From: Leucocoprinus leucothites
Lineage: Eukaryota; Basidiomycota; Agaricomycetes; Agaricales; Agaricaceae
Assembly (NCBI GenBank): GCA_013368445.1
Contig: JAACJO010000015.1
Location: forward strand, 868,001-932,000
Direction: 5' to 3'
DNA: 64,000 nt
Below are positions 1 through 10,526 of the stretch, in pieces (the first letter of the stretch is position 1; each line of letters begins with the position of its first letter). Below the pieces are notes generated by a model. It had not been told where the DNA came from, did not search any database, and saw nothing but the letters and a program-made list of their open reading frames with translations. The position numbers were made by a program, and so were the translations under genes.

Positions 1-19
1 AGTGCCCATTTGTCTACAT

Positions 20-3000
20 ATGGATAGCGCCACAAAGGAAATCGATGCTACCAAGAACGCTCATTTGAAAGGAAGGAGGAGGTTCAAGGCGGACTTGGTG
101 GATACGGAGGAGGAGTGTAAAGAGGGATTTACTTCATGTCGCCTCGGCATAAAGAGTGGGGCTTGTATATCATAGTCGTCGGCGCTTTCATGCTAATAGG
201 CGACTTTCTCCTTTCAGAATTGCGACCTGGAGACGAGGAGGGATCATTTGAAGTAGTCATTGTGAATGAAGCTCGAGAACACGTTGTCTCTATCAATTTT
301 CTCATATCTGGTACGCTCGATGGGACTGGATTCGCTTTTAACGCTCATATGGGCTGAAGATACCACGGAATATCCAAAATCGCACACCTGGTTTTGCTAC
401 GCATCGGATGGCGACATTCCTCCACGTTTACAAGAAGTAATAGAAGAACTTGCTACAGAGCCCTCACGCTCAGTTAGAGACACACTTCTCACCCTTCTTT
501 CACGAGTATCGAGGGCGGTTGGTTTGCGCCCGCCACAGGCGGCGTTCGGCAGTGATAGCGGAGAGGATACTGAAGAGGCGGAAGACGATGATGAAGAGGA
601 CTATTATGCCATGCTCAGTGATGATGAAGGCACGTTCAACCTAGGGTCCTTCGCGACTAATCCTGTAAACCAATGCGACCTGTCCGTTTTGCAGCGGTAA
701 GTTTTCGTTTCTTTTACATAACACCATCGATTTCTTAATTTCCGCAGTAACTTTGTTGAGCTCGTCGCAGCAGACTACCGGCCAGGCTTCATCAAACACT
801 CGGCTGAGAATTTCACCGTGTCGGTGTCAATTTCCATTCTGAATCTGGTAGATATCATTCCACCGCGCGCTCTGATGGCATGGGATCGTGCACTTCTTTC
901 AAAAACTCAGCATCTTTGCCTCCTCATCTCTGGATTCGGTGGTGTATACCCAGTATTGAACCATGATGGCGGTTATACAACTAAGGCAATCAAGGCCAGT
1001 ACAGATGTCCAGTTTCGAATCGGTCTTACCCAGCGATACAAGCCCGGAAGAGAAGAAGCCAAAGCGGCGTTCCGGAAACACGGCCTAGTGTTGGACGATG
1101 AGCAGAAAGAGTTACCCCAGAATGAACTTGACCCAATGGAACAAATGCTCCTTCTGGAACAGCCTTTGATTATTGAAGAAGAGGAGATATTCGATCCGAG
1201 TCGTTTTGACAATTTCAGTTTGAGCAGCTCGTTAGAAGCACTCATGAACCAATCATTCTTGAAGCTGGTTCATTATCGGATAACGTTCGGGTTGAGTTGG
1301 GCTGGAGCGGAGAAGCTGTTACATGAGGTGGAGAAAAGTCAGAATACAGCGGAACAGATCTTGTACAAGTTCCAAGGCGTAAGTGGCTACCCAATTTCCT
1401 TCGACGATGACGTTCTTATCCTTGTAACAGGAGATTGCACAAGCAGAGGAATACGAGAGCCAGCTCATGAAGAGAATCTCGCTTCTTGATCCTCTTCAAG
1501 GCCTGGAAAGGGGTTCTCCAATCAACCTTCCTTTAATGGCATTCTGTTACTTGGTCCGGCGTCTTGCTGTGAGTTTTTTTGTTGTTTATGATACATGCAT
1601 TTATCGTGTCGACACATCGTTGGTTAGATATGTCCCCAATACTGCCTTGTTTGTCACCGAAAACTCGAGTCCAATTACGAGGCGTTGAAGCCTTACGTTT
1701 GCGATTCGAAGCTCTGTGCCTACCAATATTATGCACTTAATCGTGGTGCTCCCCTGGAGGTAGGGTTTGATCCACCAAGGGTCCTCCTTTGCTGATGCTA
1801 GTGTATGTTCATTGCAGTACGAGATCATCCACAACCCTCATACTGTCGACTTGTTGGTTTCGATTGCGTACACAGCTGCTGTCGAAGGCGTCCTTGAGGA
1901 GCCACCGATTGGTATGGCTCTTCGCGTTCCGTTGCCAAAGCGTGGCATAAATCCAGGTCAACACGTCCGAGGAATACAACCTCCCGTTGAACCATCACAG
2001 CCGCCCGTTCCTGCTCGAGTCGACCCAGACGGATTGGTTGATTTCGATGAATTGAGTTTACCAGAAGTAGGTACTCCTTAGTTTCATTCGAGGTTTCCCG
2101 CTTACAAGCTCGATACGTGTATAGATGCGCACCGCTATCGCAGCCTCGCTGGATTCATTACCTACGGTTTGTTTTATAGTCCCATTACCTATAATTCTGA
2201 CCCCTAATGAGAAGGTATGCCATAGGTGATTGAAATGAGGCAACATCTGATGAAGAGGGTAGAGGAGGGGAAGCAAAAGCCTAAGCTTCAGGACATCAAT
2301 TCCACAATTCTTCCTGCAGCCTGGCTTATCTTGCGATGGTACGTATTGCACTTGCCACTATTTGATTAGGCTATTGAGGCCTTTTGTATAGGTGTGTCGC
2401 GTCTTGCACCGCATATCTGGAAGAAATTACGAATCCGAATGAATTGGTCCGTGGTCTCGGTAAGGTCGTGCAATTTTGTAGCTTCGTGCCATTTACGCCT
2501 TCCAGATACATCGTGGAGGCAGTTCAGATTCAATGTTGGTGCTCCGGACGCCGAAGCAAAGTTCACAGAAGCAGTAGAGCAGGCGAAGAAGGAAGACAAG
2601 AGAGCGAGGGAATATCCCATCCTTTACGTTCGTCATTCTTTCCACTATCATGCGGCGTATCAGCTCATCGGCTTAATTAGGCTTTCCATGGATCTCCTCT
2701 TCGAAACTGGCACTCAGTACGCTCGCCTTTGGTTCTCACCGATAATTCTCTTTTTGAATTCTTGTCGCAGATTATTAGACATGGCCTCTGGTTCAAGACT
2801 GTCGCCAATGGTCGCGCTTTCGGTAATGGTGAGTTATTGGATCACAGCCATGAGCGTTGAAAAATGTTGAGATGATATAGGGGTTTACTTGGCAAAAGAG
2901 GGGCAAACATCCAGTGGATCGTACGCCATGGCCGGCCAAACGTGGTCAAAGAGCATGATAGCACCGACCAATTGTGTCGCATTGGTTGAAGCTGTGAACC

Positions 3001-4327
3001 TTCCCAAGCAGTTCGTCAGTTCAAACCCACATTTCGTCATTGACAAAACACATTGGATCCTATGGTGAGGTCTGTTTGTTAGTAGTGACAATCCTTATCT
3101 AACGCTCATTGCCAGTCGATACCTCCTGGTAAAAGGTCGCGAGATTGAGTATATTGGTACCAAAGAAAACGAAATTCCTTATGTTAAACTCGACAAGGCA
3201 CATCCTTGCACGATGCGTGGCTCGGCTATTCAAATTCCCGAGCCTTCGTACAAAATTGAGAAGCTTCTCCAAGCCCGCCGCTCGGACATTTTCGAAGAAG
3301 ATCATGACGAGGAGGATAAATCAGTTTTCAATCACACCTCGTACGCCCAAAAGCCTCAAAGTCATGGTCAAATTTCGGCCAGTCAGGCTACTTTGTCTTC
3401 GTCTGGCAAGCGTAAGATAGCTCCGGAACAGGACTGGAAACATGACGAAGACTATGTCCATACTGCGATTGAGCATCTACTCCCTCCACCAGAGGATTCT
3501 AGCAACTCTGCGGTCATCGCGCTTCAAAGAGAATTGCGGTCTGTGTTGAATGAACAAGACACAGCACCAAGCTTGAAAGAGCTCGGCTGGTATATGCCCT
3601 TAGAGTTCAATCAAGACAATTTGTTCCAGTGGATTGTCGAGATGCATTCATTTGACCCGGATATTCCCATCGCAAAGGACTTACAAGCGAGGTGGACTTT
3701 TTCCCGCCACCTCCACTCCAACTCTGACACTTCTTTACAAGGAAAATCAACTCTATTGTTTTTGAAATACGTTTCCCGCCGACTTTTCCGATTAATCCTC
3801 CTTTCTTCAGGATTTTGCGACCTAGATTCTTACCCTTCATACAAGGCGGAGGTGGTCATGTCACTGCAGGTGAATCTACCGTCATGGGTCATTCAATTTT
3901 CAGATTGGCTTACCCCTTGTAGGTGGATCCATCTGTATGGATCTTTTGACTGCAGACGGTGGGCGTTTCCCAAGTGCAACTTATCTATGATTATTGACAA
4001 TTCGAGCAATTCAGGATGGTCACCAAGCTATTCTATCCCGGCTGTCCTCATGCAGATTAAACTTGCCATATCAAACCTTGAACCAAGGCCGGCTAGACTT
4101 GACCGCAATAGGTGGGACACGTAAGTAGGATATAGTTTCTTCTGTCCCCCAGGACTTAGAATTCTCCAGACCCTACCAAATGAGGGAAGCCTTGGACGGT
4201 TACCTACGTGCAGCAAATACTCATGGTTGGAGAGTGCGTGTAGCGACATTTACACCTGTAGCTCTGTTCTTCTACTCATCATCCCTCGCAGATTCCGGAT
4301 GGCCTCCAGAAGCTTTTGCTTTGTTAA
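20..4327 (+). CDS. PARP catalytic domain fused to UBE2Q-like E2 domain
   Basis: This is a multi-exon gene of about 15 short introns. The first Met that stays in frame is at 20, but the frame is open to the window edge, so the true start may lie upstream. The N-terminal half has an acidic stretch (about 550-640) and a segment typical of fungal PARP proteins (KPYVCDSKLC at about 1690). The ADP-ribosyltransferase core follows: F-H-G-S with its His codon at 2687, R-H-G-L-W at about 2780, and G-V-Y-L-A with its Tyr codon at 2886. The C-terminal third is an E2 fold of the UBE2Q type: F-P-P-T-F-P-I-N-P-P, then G-S-I-C-M-D-L-L with the catalytic-type Cys codon at 3934, then S-Y-S-I-P-A-V-L-M-Q-I. The last exon ends at taa 4325-4327. 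PARP plus UBCc proteins are known in fungi. The H-Y pattern without a clear Glu suggests mono-ADP-ribosylation (inference). Confidence 0.87.
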
Positions 4328-4475
4328 GCTCATGTTTGAACCTGTTTGCTGATATGATCTTGCTATCTGGATCATTATTACTTAACGTTTCAACTGTTAC
4401 ATCTACTCTGGGCTGTACCATTAGCTTCTTACTTTTGACACAAACTGTATTCATCGCACTCTGACAACTTGTAAC

Positions 4476-5063
4476 ATGGTTAGTTCTGAAATCTAAATTG
4501 CCTCAGCAACCTATCGATCTTACATGGATAGAGCAATCCGGTTACCTCAGCACCTGCAGCCTCCAAGCCTGACGTGAACGATTTACCTCCGGAAACCCTC
4601 GCATTCGCGGAGCGTATGTTCGAAGCTGCTCGCTCTGGCGATGGGGAACTTTTACTGCCCGCAATAGAAGCAGGACTTCCTGTGAATATGATGAACCACA
4701 AAGGTGAGCTTACACACTCATGCGATGCGAGGAGATTGTCACTTGGCATTAGGAAATACACTCCTTATGCTCGCCGCTTATGCTGGACATGCGAGCTTGA
4801 CAAAAGAACTTTTACAGAGGGGGGCAGATCCAGACCGACTAAATGATCTAGGACAGTCGATCGTTGCTGGCGCAGTGTTTAAAGCCCACGATGACGTCGT
4901 GAAGGCGCTTGTGGAGAAGAACGCTGACCCTCGAATCGGAACACCAACGGCAATACAAACTGCGTTGATGTTCGGGAGAAATGACATTCTTGACATCCTG
5001 GGGGCAACGGAGGAGGACAGGAAAGCGAACGTCCCAAAACCACCAACGGTGGTTCCCAGGTGA
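4476..5063 (+). CDS. Small ankyrin-repeat protein
   Basis: The coding sequence is clear from about 4545. It reads PPETLAFAERMFEAARSGDG, then an intron at 4704-4752 (gtgagc...ttag), then two to three ankyrin repeats containing NTLLMLAAYAGHASLTKELL, G-A-D-P-D-R-L-N and N-A-D-P-R. It stops at 5063. Short fungal ankyrin proteins of this layout, with the N-terminal P-E-x-x-x-F-A pattern, are common and presumably mediate protein interactions. The partner is unknown. I could not fix the first exon: an ATG at 4476 precedes a gttagt donor, but the phase to the next exon does not match cleanly, and an in-frame tag lies just upstream of the second exon. The start is therefore provisional. The gene follows the PARP-E2 gene within about 150 bp on the same strand. 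Confidence 0.72.
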
Positions 5064-5230
5064 GGAGAGGGGCTGTCATTTACGATGTTAATAAGTGTAG
5101 TGGCTTACATTAGGAGTCTTAAATATAAAAAGACCAAAGGCTGGTGCCCAAGCAACATTGATTGATTACTCGTCTATCATTCTGAAACTACCATCGAGGT
5201 TCCGATTGTTCGGCTCTTAATTCCGAGAGT

Positions 5231-7096
5231 ATGTCCATCGCTCACCGTGTGGACCTCGATGCCCTACCTGACATTGTTCACGCGGTGTCATCTCTTTGAA
5301 GGTTAAACTCCGAGGTGCTTATATTGAAATCAAGTCACTAGTGACGAAATTCTGCCCCTCTCAATGGTTACGATCATCTTCGTTGATGCATCAAATAGTC
5401 AGTCTTATCAGGGTCGATGTGTCTCACGCTTATTTGGTCTTCGTGGAGAAAGCAGTGCGATGAATTGTCACACAAGCGAGAGTTCAGCGTTTAAAGTTGG
5501 CCTTCCTTCGTTGACACCATTCTTTTTACCCCAGGCTACGCTCTGCAGCTGGTTGTACACTATTCCTCCTATCTATTCCTCGTAATTCTCGATTTGGTGC
5601 GTATGGATCCAATATCTTCAGACAAAATTACACTCGGTGGGTTCTTTGGCCTGATGGATCAGCGGCATCGATTACTGATCGGTGAGATAGCTATTCTTGC
5701 GACTGCTGCCTTTTCGATACTTGCATGGGACCAGTGGGTGATATACTTGTCCAGTTGACCTTATCCTCATGGATTCCAGCTGTCTACTCATTGGTGTGGA
5801 CTATCAAGTTTTCCGGAGGATCAGGCAATCATGGAGAAATCCCCGTCATTGGATGTATGTACCATCCGTCCTCCTTGCCTAATATACTTACTGACCCAGT
5901 TTCATCGGGTTAGGTTCTTTTTTCTCCGTTATTCAGGGTTGGCAGCACTTTTCTCCGATATGTTTTTGTCAACCGCGCGCCATCAGCATTGCCATTTAGC
6001 TTCCGAAGCATTTCGTGTTTTCTATATCTCTACTATGCTTGCGTTCTGTGGTTTGGTTTCGCTTCGTGTTGCTGTAATATGGGACTATCATGCAGACGTG
6101 GTGAGCGGGCTTGGTATCTTAGGGGTGTCTGTCGTTGGATTGTGGGTACGGCAACTTTCCGTCCCTTTCTCTCTCAGACTCATGAACATCTTTAAGGTTG
6201 CTACCGCCACACAAGTAAAGGTTCATTCAGAGCCGACTTTCCTTGGCTCACCTTGCTCCTTGCAACCCTTCCCAACTTGGTTCTCAGCGAGCTATGTTGT
6301 GGCACTGGCGTTCAATCTCGCAGCGCTCTCTCTTGCAGCCATCGATACTTTTGGCAAACCGTCTAGCACCGAACGCGATATGAGACAGGAACTCAGACTC
6401 CTCGCATTCCTAATTGTTTGTGTTGCTGCCTCAGCAGCGGCCCTCGCCATCTTCGCATTAGATTCCGGCCAACAAACCAGCAAACAAATTGCCTCCGGGT
6501 TCTTCATCCTCATGACAGTCTCAATGGGTTCCCGCATCTTTATAACCTTTGCGCCTACGGAGCTGAACGGACCGATAGTCGTTTCTTTCGGGCGATCTTT
6601 TGGACAATCATCTCGCAATGTAGATAGTGATCCGAGCTGGGGAAGTCCATCCACAATCAATCAATCAGCTATTCGGAGTTTACCCCATTCTTCGATCACA
6701 AAACCATCTACCCGCACTGGAACGACGCGACCAGGGAGTCTCGCAACAAGTGAATCACATATGCTACCCCTCATCGCGTCACTTAACCCACTACCGCCTC
6801 GCCGCCATAACCCATTAAGCCCCTCAGTTGCCATGAGCAACGATGGCGATGACCTCAGGGGGCAGGACGCATATCTACGTTCTACTACGACTGACTTCGC
6901 CACGGATACCATTACACCAGCCATAGTATCAATGCCAAGACCTCGAGCCTATCGACCTCTTCCGGTCCCTCCAATTCTACCAGCGTCAAAAGCCGAAACT
7001 GGAACGGAGTCATCGTCAGGAACACTCCTTTCAACTATCGTACCAAACAAAAAACGCAACAAACTCTCTGACGCACAGTCCGGTTGGATCGAGTAG
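5231..7096 (+). CDS. Multi-pass membrane protein, function unknown
   Basis: The last exon is well supported. It holds several hydrophobic segments (around AFRVFYISTMLAFCGLVSLR, SYVVALAFNLAALSLAAI, LLAFLIVCVAASAAALAIF) and then a cytosolic-type tail of about 180 residues rich in Ser, Thr and Pro, ending at 7096. Upstream exons add further membrane segments (LVVHYSSYLFLVILDLVRM at about 5555 and LLIGEIAILATAAFSILAW at about 5675) and a basic loop (YQVFRRIRQSWRNPRHW). The whole looks like a basidiomycete seven-helix-type protein with a long disordered C-terminus. The start is uncertain. ATG 5231 gives a plausible N-terminus but its splice to the first helix is not resolved, and one junction near 5920-5960 is ambiguous. 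I recognise no named family, and a receptor or channel role would be speculation. Confidence 0.55.
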
Positions 7097-7480
7097 TGTT
7101 CACATGAAGTGGTCGTTGCTGGAGGAGGGACGATAGCCGCTTCTGTAGTGTAATACATGAGAATGCTAAGGACATGATTCAATACTACACTCTGTAACTC
7201 TCATTTGACCTATGACATAACTCGTCCTTGTATAAGCGTGGGATGAAACAGTTCCGTCGCTTCAACATCGTCGGCAAGGTTTGTAATTTCAGACTGACTA
7301 CTGTTACTATCCTTACAATTTGAAACATCTCGACCTATTGTGGCATATTCATCGAGGTGTACAGATTTAAACGGCATATAAGGACCTCATGCCAGCAAGC
7401 AAAGACTGTAGGTGAACAGCAGGTCTGTTCACGCCCCCGCTTGCTCCTAAAGGACAAGTCTCACATCTTACGACAAGCCG
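7097..7480. other. Intergenic, promoter of the next gene
   Basis: There is no coding signal. It contains the 3' end of the membrane protein gene and the promoter of the gene at 7481. Confidence 0.6.
7374..7383 (+). promoter_or_regulatory. TATA box for the gene at 7481
   Basis: The motif gcatataagg lies about 100 bp before the ATG at 7481, a normal distance for a fungal TATA promoter. Confidence 0.55.
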
Positions 7481-8173
7481 ATGACATACTATACGCCCAA
7501 TTACGCCTCCTCTGTCACACCCAGTACTTCGGACTACGCCCCGACCATGCCCCATCATCAACTTAGGAACGGAAATTATGTCACTCCTTACATGTCGAGC
7601 CAGCTCTCGTACTATCCATCAGCCGCTGAGGCTCCGGTCACGCAGACTCCTTTTGTCCCACAGCATGTCTCCTCGCGTGGCAGCAATAGCCATTTCTTAC
7701 CACCGCCTATGACTTCGATGGGGCCCCATGCATGTGTACATCAGTGCCACCCAAGTCATACTACAAATTATGGGGCCTATCAAACCTTGCCCCATTATTA
7801 TAACTATCAACCCACCATTCCTCAGAACATGCTGCCTACTTTTGGTGCAATGTCGCAGAGCCCTCCAACAATTTTGGTACCAAACACTGCAGGATTACCC
7901 ACGTCACCTTACGGTGCCCCTATCTATACAAACCTGATGGATGAGAGAAGGTATTATGGAGGTGGCGGATTGGCCCAGGCTCCTGCCATAATCTCCTCGA
8001 GCTCAAGTTCGGGGAGTGATAGGAACCGTCATCGGCCCAGTCGTCATCATCACTCGAGACGCTCGAGCTCGTATTCAAGTTCTCGATCAAGTTCCCCCGA
8101 AATCACAAGCTCGCATGGGCATAGATCCAGAAGGAGTAGCAGGGGACTTTTGACCTACCTACCTTCATTATGA
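7481..8173 (+). CDS. Tyr/Pro/Ser-rich disordered protein with basic tail
   Basis: This intronless ORF encodes 230 residues. The body is poor in charged residues and rich in Tyr, Pro, Ser, Thr and Gln, like a prion-like low-complexity region. From about residue 165 comes a Ser run (ISSSSSSGS), then His/Arg/Ser-rich sequence (RPSRHHHSRRSSS) and a short hydrophobic end (RGLLTYLPSL). The N-terminus MTYYTPNYASS closely matches MSFYAPSYASS of the gene at 10185, and both end in a basic stretch followed by G-L-L-x-Y-L. The two are therefore paralogs. There is no signal peptide or membrane segment. The function is unknown; basic low-complexity tails could bind RNA or form condensates (inference). Dense coding with no in-frame stop, a TATA box and a paralog support a real gene. 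Confidence 0.72.
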   Translation: MTYYTPNYASSVTPSTSDYAPTMPHHQLRNGNYVTPYMSSQLSYYPSAAEAPVTQTPFVPQHVSSRGSNSHFLPPPMTSMGPHACVHQCHPSHTTNYGAYQTLPHYYNYQPTIPQNMLPTFGAMSQSPPTILVPNTAGLPTSPYGAPIYTNLMDERRYYGGGGLAQAPAIISSSSSSGSDRNRHRPSRHHHSRRSSSYSSSRSSSPEITSSHGHRSRRSSRGLLTYLPSL

Positions 8174-8558
8174 TTCGGTTCGTTTATATTGTCTGCTTTC
8201 TGGGGTAGAAGAGTTGGAATCTTCCTTCTAGTCTTGCTCTTATGCCACTGGGGTGAGGTTATGTTGTTGATCATTAATTCGCCGATTGCCACAAGCCGTG
8301 AAGAGTCTTGATATATAAGCGTCGAATATCGACCTGAGCCAGTGAAACAGCACGTAAACATCTAGAGCCAGAGTTACCCGTATGCCATGCGGCAGCGGGG
8401 TGTTCAATCAAGATACTGTACAAAGTCAAAATTCGTATTCAAAAATCGTGCTCAAACTTCGTAGCCAAGCGCCGTATGATGCACAGTTATACGACTAGCA
8501 CAGCTTAGGTTATCCAACATTTCAAAGGGGCAGAAGGGCAAGGACTTACTTTTACCCC
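8174..8558. other. Intergenic between convergent genes
   Basis: These are the 3' flanks of the convergent genes at 7481 (+) and 9695 (-). I see no gene or repeat. Confidence 0.6.
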
Positions 8559-9695
8559 TCACTCGTACCCAACCAACTCTTGGTAGTCAAGAAAATCTCC
8601 CATCGTTTCAGGCGTTTTTACTCCACGACGGTAACGCTCGCATATGTATTCTCGTTTGTTTGCAGCATTTAGAGGGGCGCTGTAAACTACGTCTGTCAGA
8701 GAATTGACGTTGGCAAGCAGCCAATCTGCCGTTGCTTTCCGTTTCTGCGCACTGCCCTTGGGATTGCGAATGACAACAACTTTTATCTTCGGTAACAAGC
8801 TGATTAAGCTGCGATGTTTGGTCTGAAAAGGATGATTAGGGTGGGTTATTGTTGACCGATTGGTTTTACTGACATCGTTGAAGTTGGTACTGATCAAGAA
8901 TTCTAGCGAACGCAAATAAAATGAGAGATTACACTTTTCCATGACCTCTGCATCTATGCGCAGCCGCTTGACGCTTCCTAGCGACGTAGCGATCGGAGAT
9001 CCTGGTGTAATCCTCTTCTTTACGACCGGTTCGGCCTCTCGAAGATTGGCATCCAGTGACAACAACTCGATGGATCGACCGGTAAGAATGTACTCCCAAT
9101 TAGAAGGGTCGATGACTACTCGTCGTAGGTTGGGTAAATCACGCCTCCCTATGAGAGCGGTTTGATGGAAACAGTGCAGAGTGTGGAGAGCTTTCTGGGT
9201 TCTAAGAAAGATTGCGAGTGACATTGATTCAAAGCCTTGGAATCTGTCGCTGGGGAATCTGTCGACGCGCATATGTAATCGCAGAGCTTCGAGTTGGAAG
9301 GGAATGTCAGTTGCTTGGAAGAGGTCGCGCCAAATGTCATGATAAGGATTATTGGGAGTGGCGGTTTGTTGGACAATTAGGGTTAGATCTTTGAGGTTCG
9401 GCATCGATAACAATGCGGTTGAAACTGCTCGTGGTAAGTCTTTGTTCATGGATACGACGCAGAATGAGTTTACGAGCTTCGCCAAGTGTGTGCTTTGACA
9501 AATCCGATTCAGATACGACTCGAACCCGGATGGCGAGTACACGAGGACTGAATTGAAGCTGTGGTAGAGGCGAGGTTGGGTGAATGTGAAAAGGGCTCGC
9601 GAAACGAGGCACATCTGTGCCTGTGTCGAGTAATCATCATCAGCTGCTTCAGCGATTTTTTCCAATATCTCGAGAGGAAAAATGGCGTCCGACAT
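8559..9695 (-). CDS. F-box-like protein
   Basis: The start at 9695 gives MSDAIFPLEILEKIAEAADD, a typical F-box-like opening (P-L-E-I-L-E-K-I) followed by C-L-V-S-R-A-L at about residue 30. The open frame extends further upstream only through non-ATG codons. The rest is leucine-rich, consistent with a degenerate LRR-like substrate-recognition region. F-box proteins bind Skp1 and bring substrates to SCF ubiquitin ligases (family knowledge); the substrate here is unknown. The frame is open across 8823-8873, but that segment starts gtcagt, ends tttcag and contains a ctaat branch motif, so it is probably a 51-nt in-frame intron. Without it the protein is about 361 residues. It is one of five F-box genes in the window. 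Confidence 0.75.
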   Translation of the reverse strand: MSDAIFPLEILEKIAEAADDDYSTQAQMCLVSRALFTFTQPRLYHSFNSVLVYSPSGFESYLNRICQSTHLAKLVNSFCVVSMNKDLPRAVSTALLSMPNLKDLTLIVQQTATPNNPYHDIWRDLFQATDIPFQLEALRLHMRVDRFPSDRFQGFESMSLAIFLRTQKALHTLHCFHQTALIGRRDLPNLRRVVIDPSNWEYILTGRSIELLSLDANLREAEPVVKKRITPGSPIATSLGSVKRLRIDAEVMEKCNLSFYLRSLEFLISTNFNDVSKTNRSTITHPNHPFQTKHRSLISLLPKIKVVVIRNPKGSAQKRKATADWLLANVNSLTDVVYSAPLNAANKREYICERYRRGVKTPETMGDFLDYQELVGYE

Positions 9696-10184
9696 GATAA
9701 GAGTTTGGAAGGACAGGCGTACCGCACAGCTTCGAGGTCGAGTCTGATATGTATAGTGTGCCACGTGATGCATCAGTCTAATTATTCAGCTTGAAGCCGC
9801 GCGTTAACACAGCTTCGGCTCGAGTTATGTACTGTAACTTATTTGCCTGTGCTGAAGGTGTTTGACGGTGATTCCACTCATCAGGATGATGGAGCTATTA
9901 GGTCGTCTAAGCGAGCGTTGAAAACGGCGTTTGCGGTGTGGGCAACCATGGTCGAGCAGTTGAAACAGGGTAACTATTGATATAGCTACCGTTGAGAAGT
10001 AGGCTGCTATTGCTTGTATATAAGTACTCCAGCCAGTCTGGTTTTGGATAGACTCACACAGCTGGCCTGTTGAAGCCTACTCCGACTGCGAACTCACATT
10101 TTCTCTTGCCTTGACGACCTTTGACGACCGTCACGAACGCTCAGACCTCGACTTCACTCTTTGTATTCTCGCTTTGACCTTGAA
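9696..10184. promoter_or_regulatory. Divergent intergenic region
   Basis: This 489-bp region separates the F-box gene (-) and the small protein gene at 10185 (+). A TATA-like gtatataagt lies at 10017-10026, about 160 bp before the + strand ATG. No other gene is seen. Confidence 0.5.
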
Positions 10185-10526
10185 ATGTCGTTCTACGCTC
10201 CAAGCTATGCATCATCTTCCCGCAGTATTGTTCTTCCCCCAGTTGGAGTGCCCATGACAAGGACATATTACGATAGTCCAAACACGCGTATGCCTACGCA
10301 ACACTACTATCCAGCAATGATGGGCTCCGCTGGATACCAACAGCCTATTGTTGTGTCGGGTGCGCATTACGCAACGCCTTATTACACGGCCCCAGGATAC
10401 GGTTATGGAGGATATAGAGGTCTGCCCGCCGGAACCACAGTAATCGTCTCGTCTAGTGGAAGAAGCAGACATAGAAGACATCGAAGCAGGAGTCGAAGCT
10501 GGGGTGGCTTATTAGGATACCTGTAG
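10185..10526 (+). CDS. Small Tyr/Pro/Gly-rich protein with Arg/His-rich tail
   Basis: This 113-residue protein starts at the ATG at 10185 (MSFYAPSYASS). An earlier in-frame non-ATG extension from 10161 is not used, because the chosen N-terminus aligns with the paralog at 7481. The middle is rich in Tyr, Pro and Gly (YTAPGYGYGGYRG). The C-terminus is an Arg/His/Ser tract (GRSRHRRHRSRSRS) followed by WGGLLGYL. There is no signal peptide, membrane segment or known domain. The tail resembles SR-type basic regions, so nucleic-acid binding is possible but unproven. It is a member of the local family that also includes 7481-8173 and, more distantly, 19934-20914. Confidence 0.7.
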   Translation: MSFYAPSYASSSRSIVLPPVGVPMTRTYYDSPNTRMPTQHYYPAMMGSAGYQQPIVVSGAHYATPYYTAPGYGYGGYRGLPAGTTVIVSSSGRSRHRRHRSRSRSWGGLLGYL

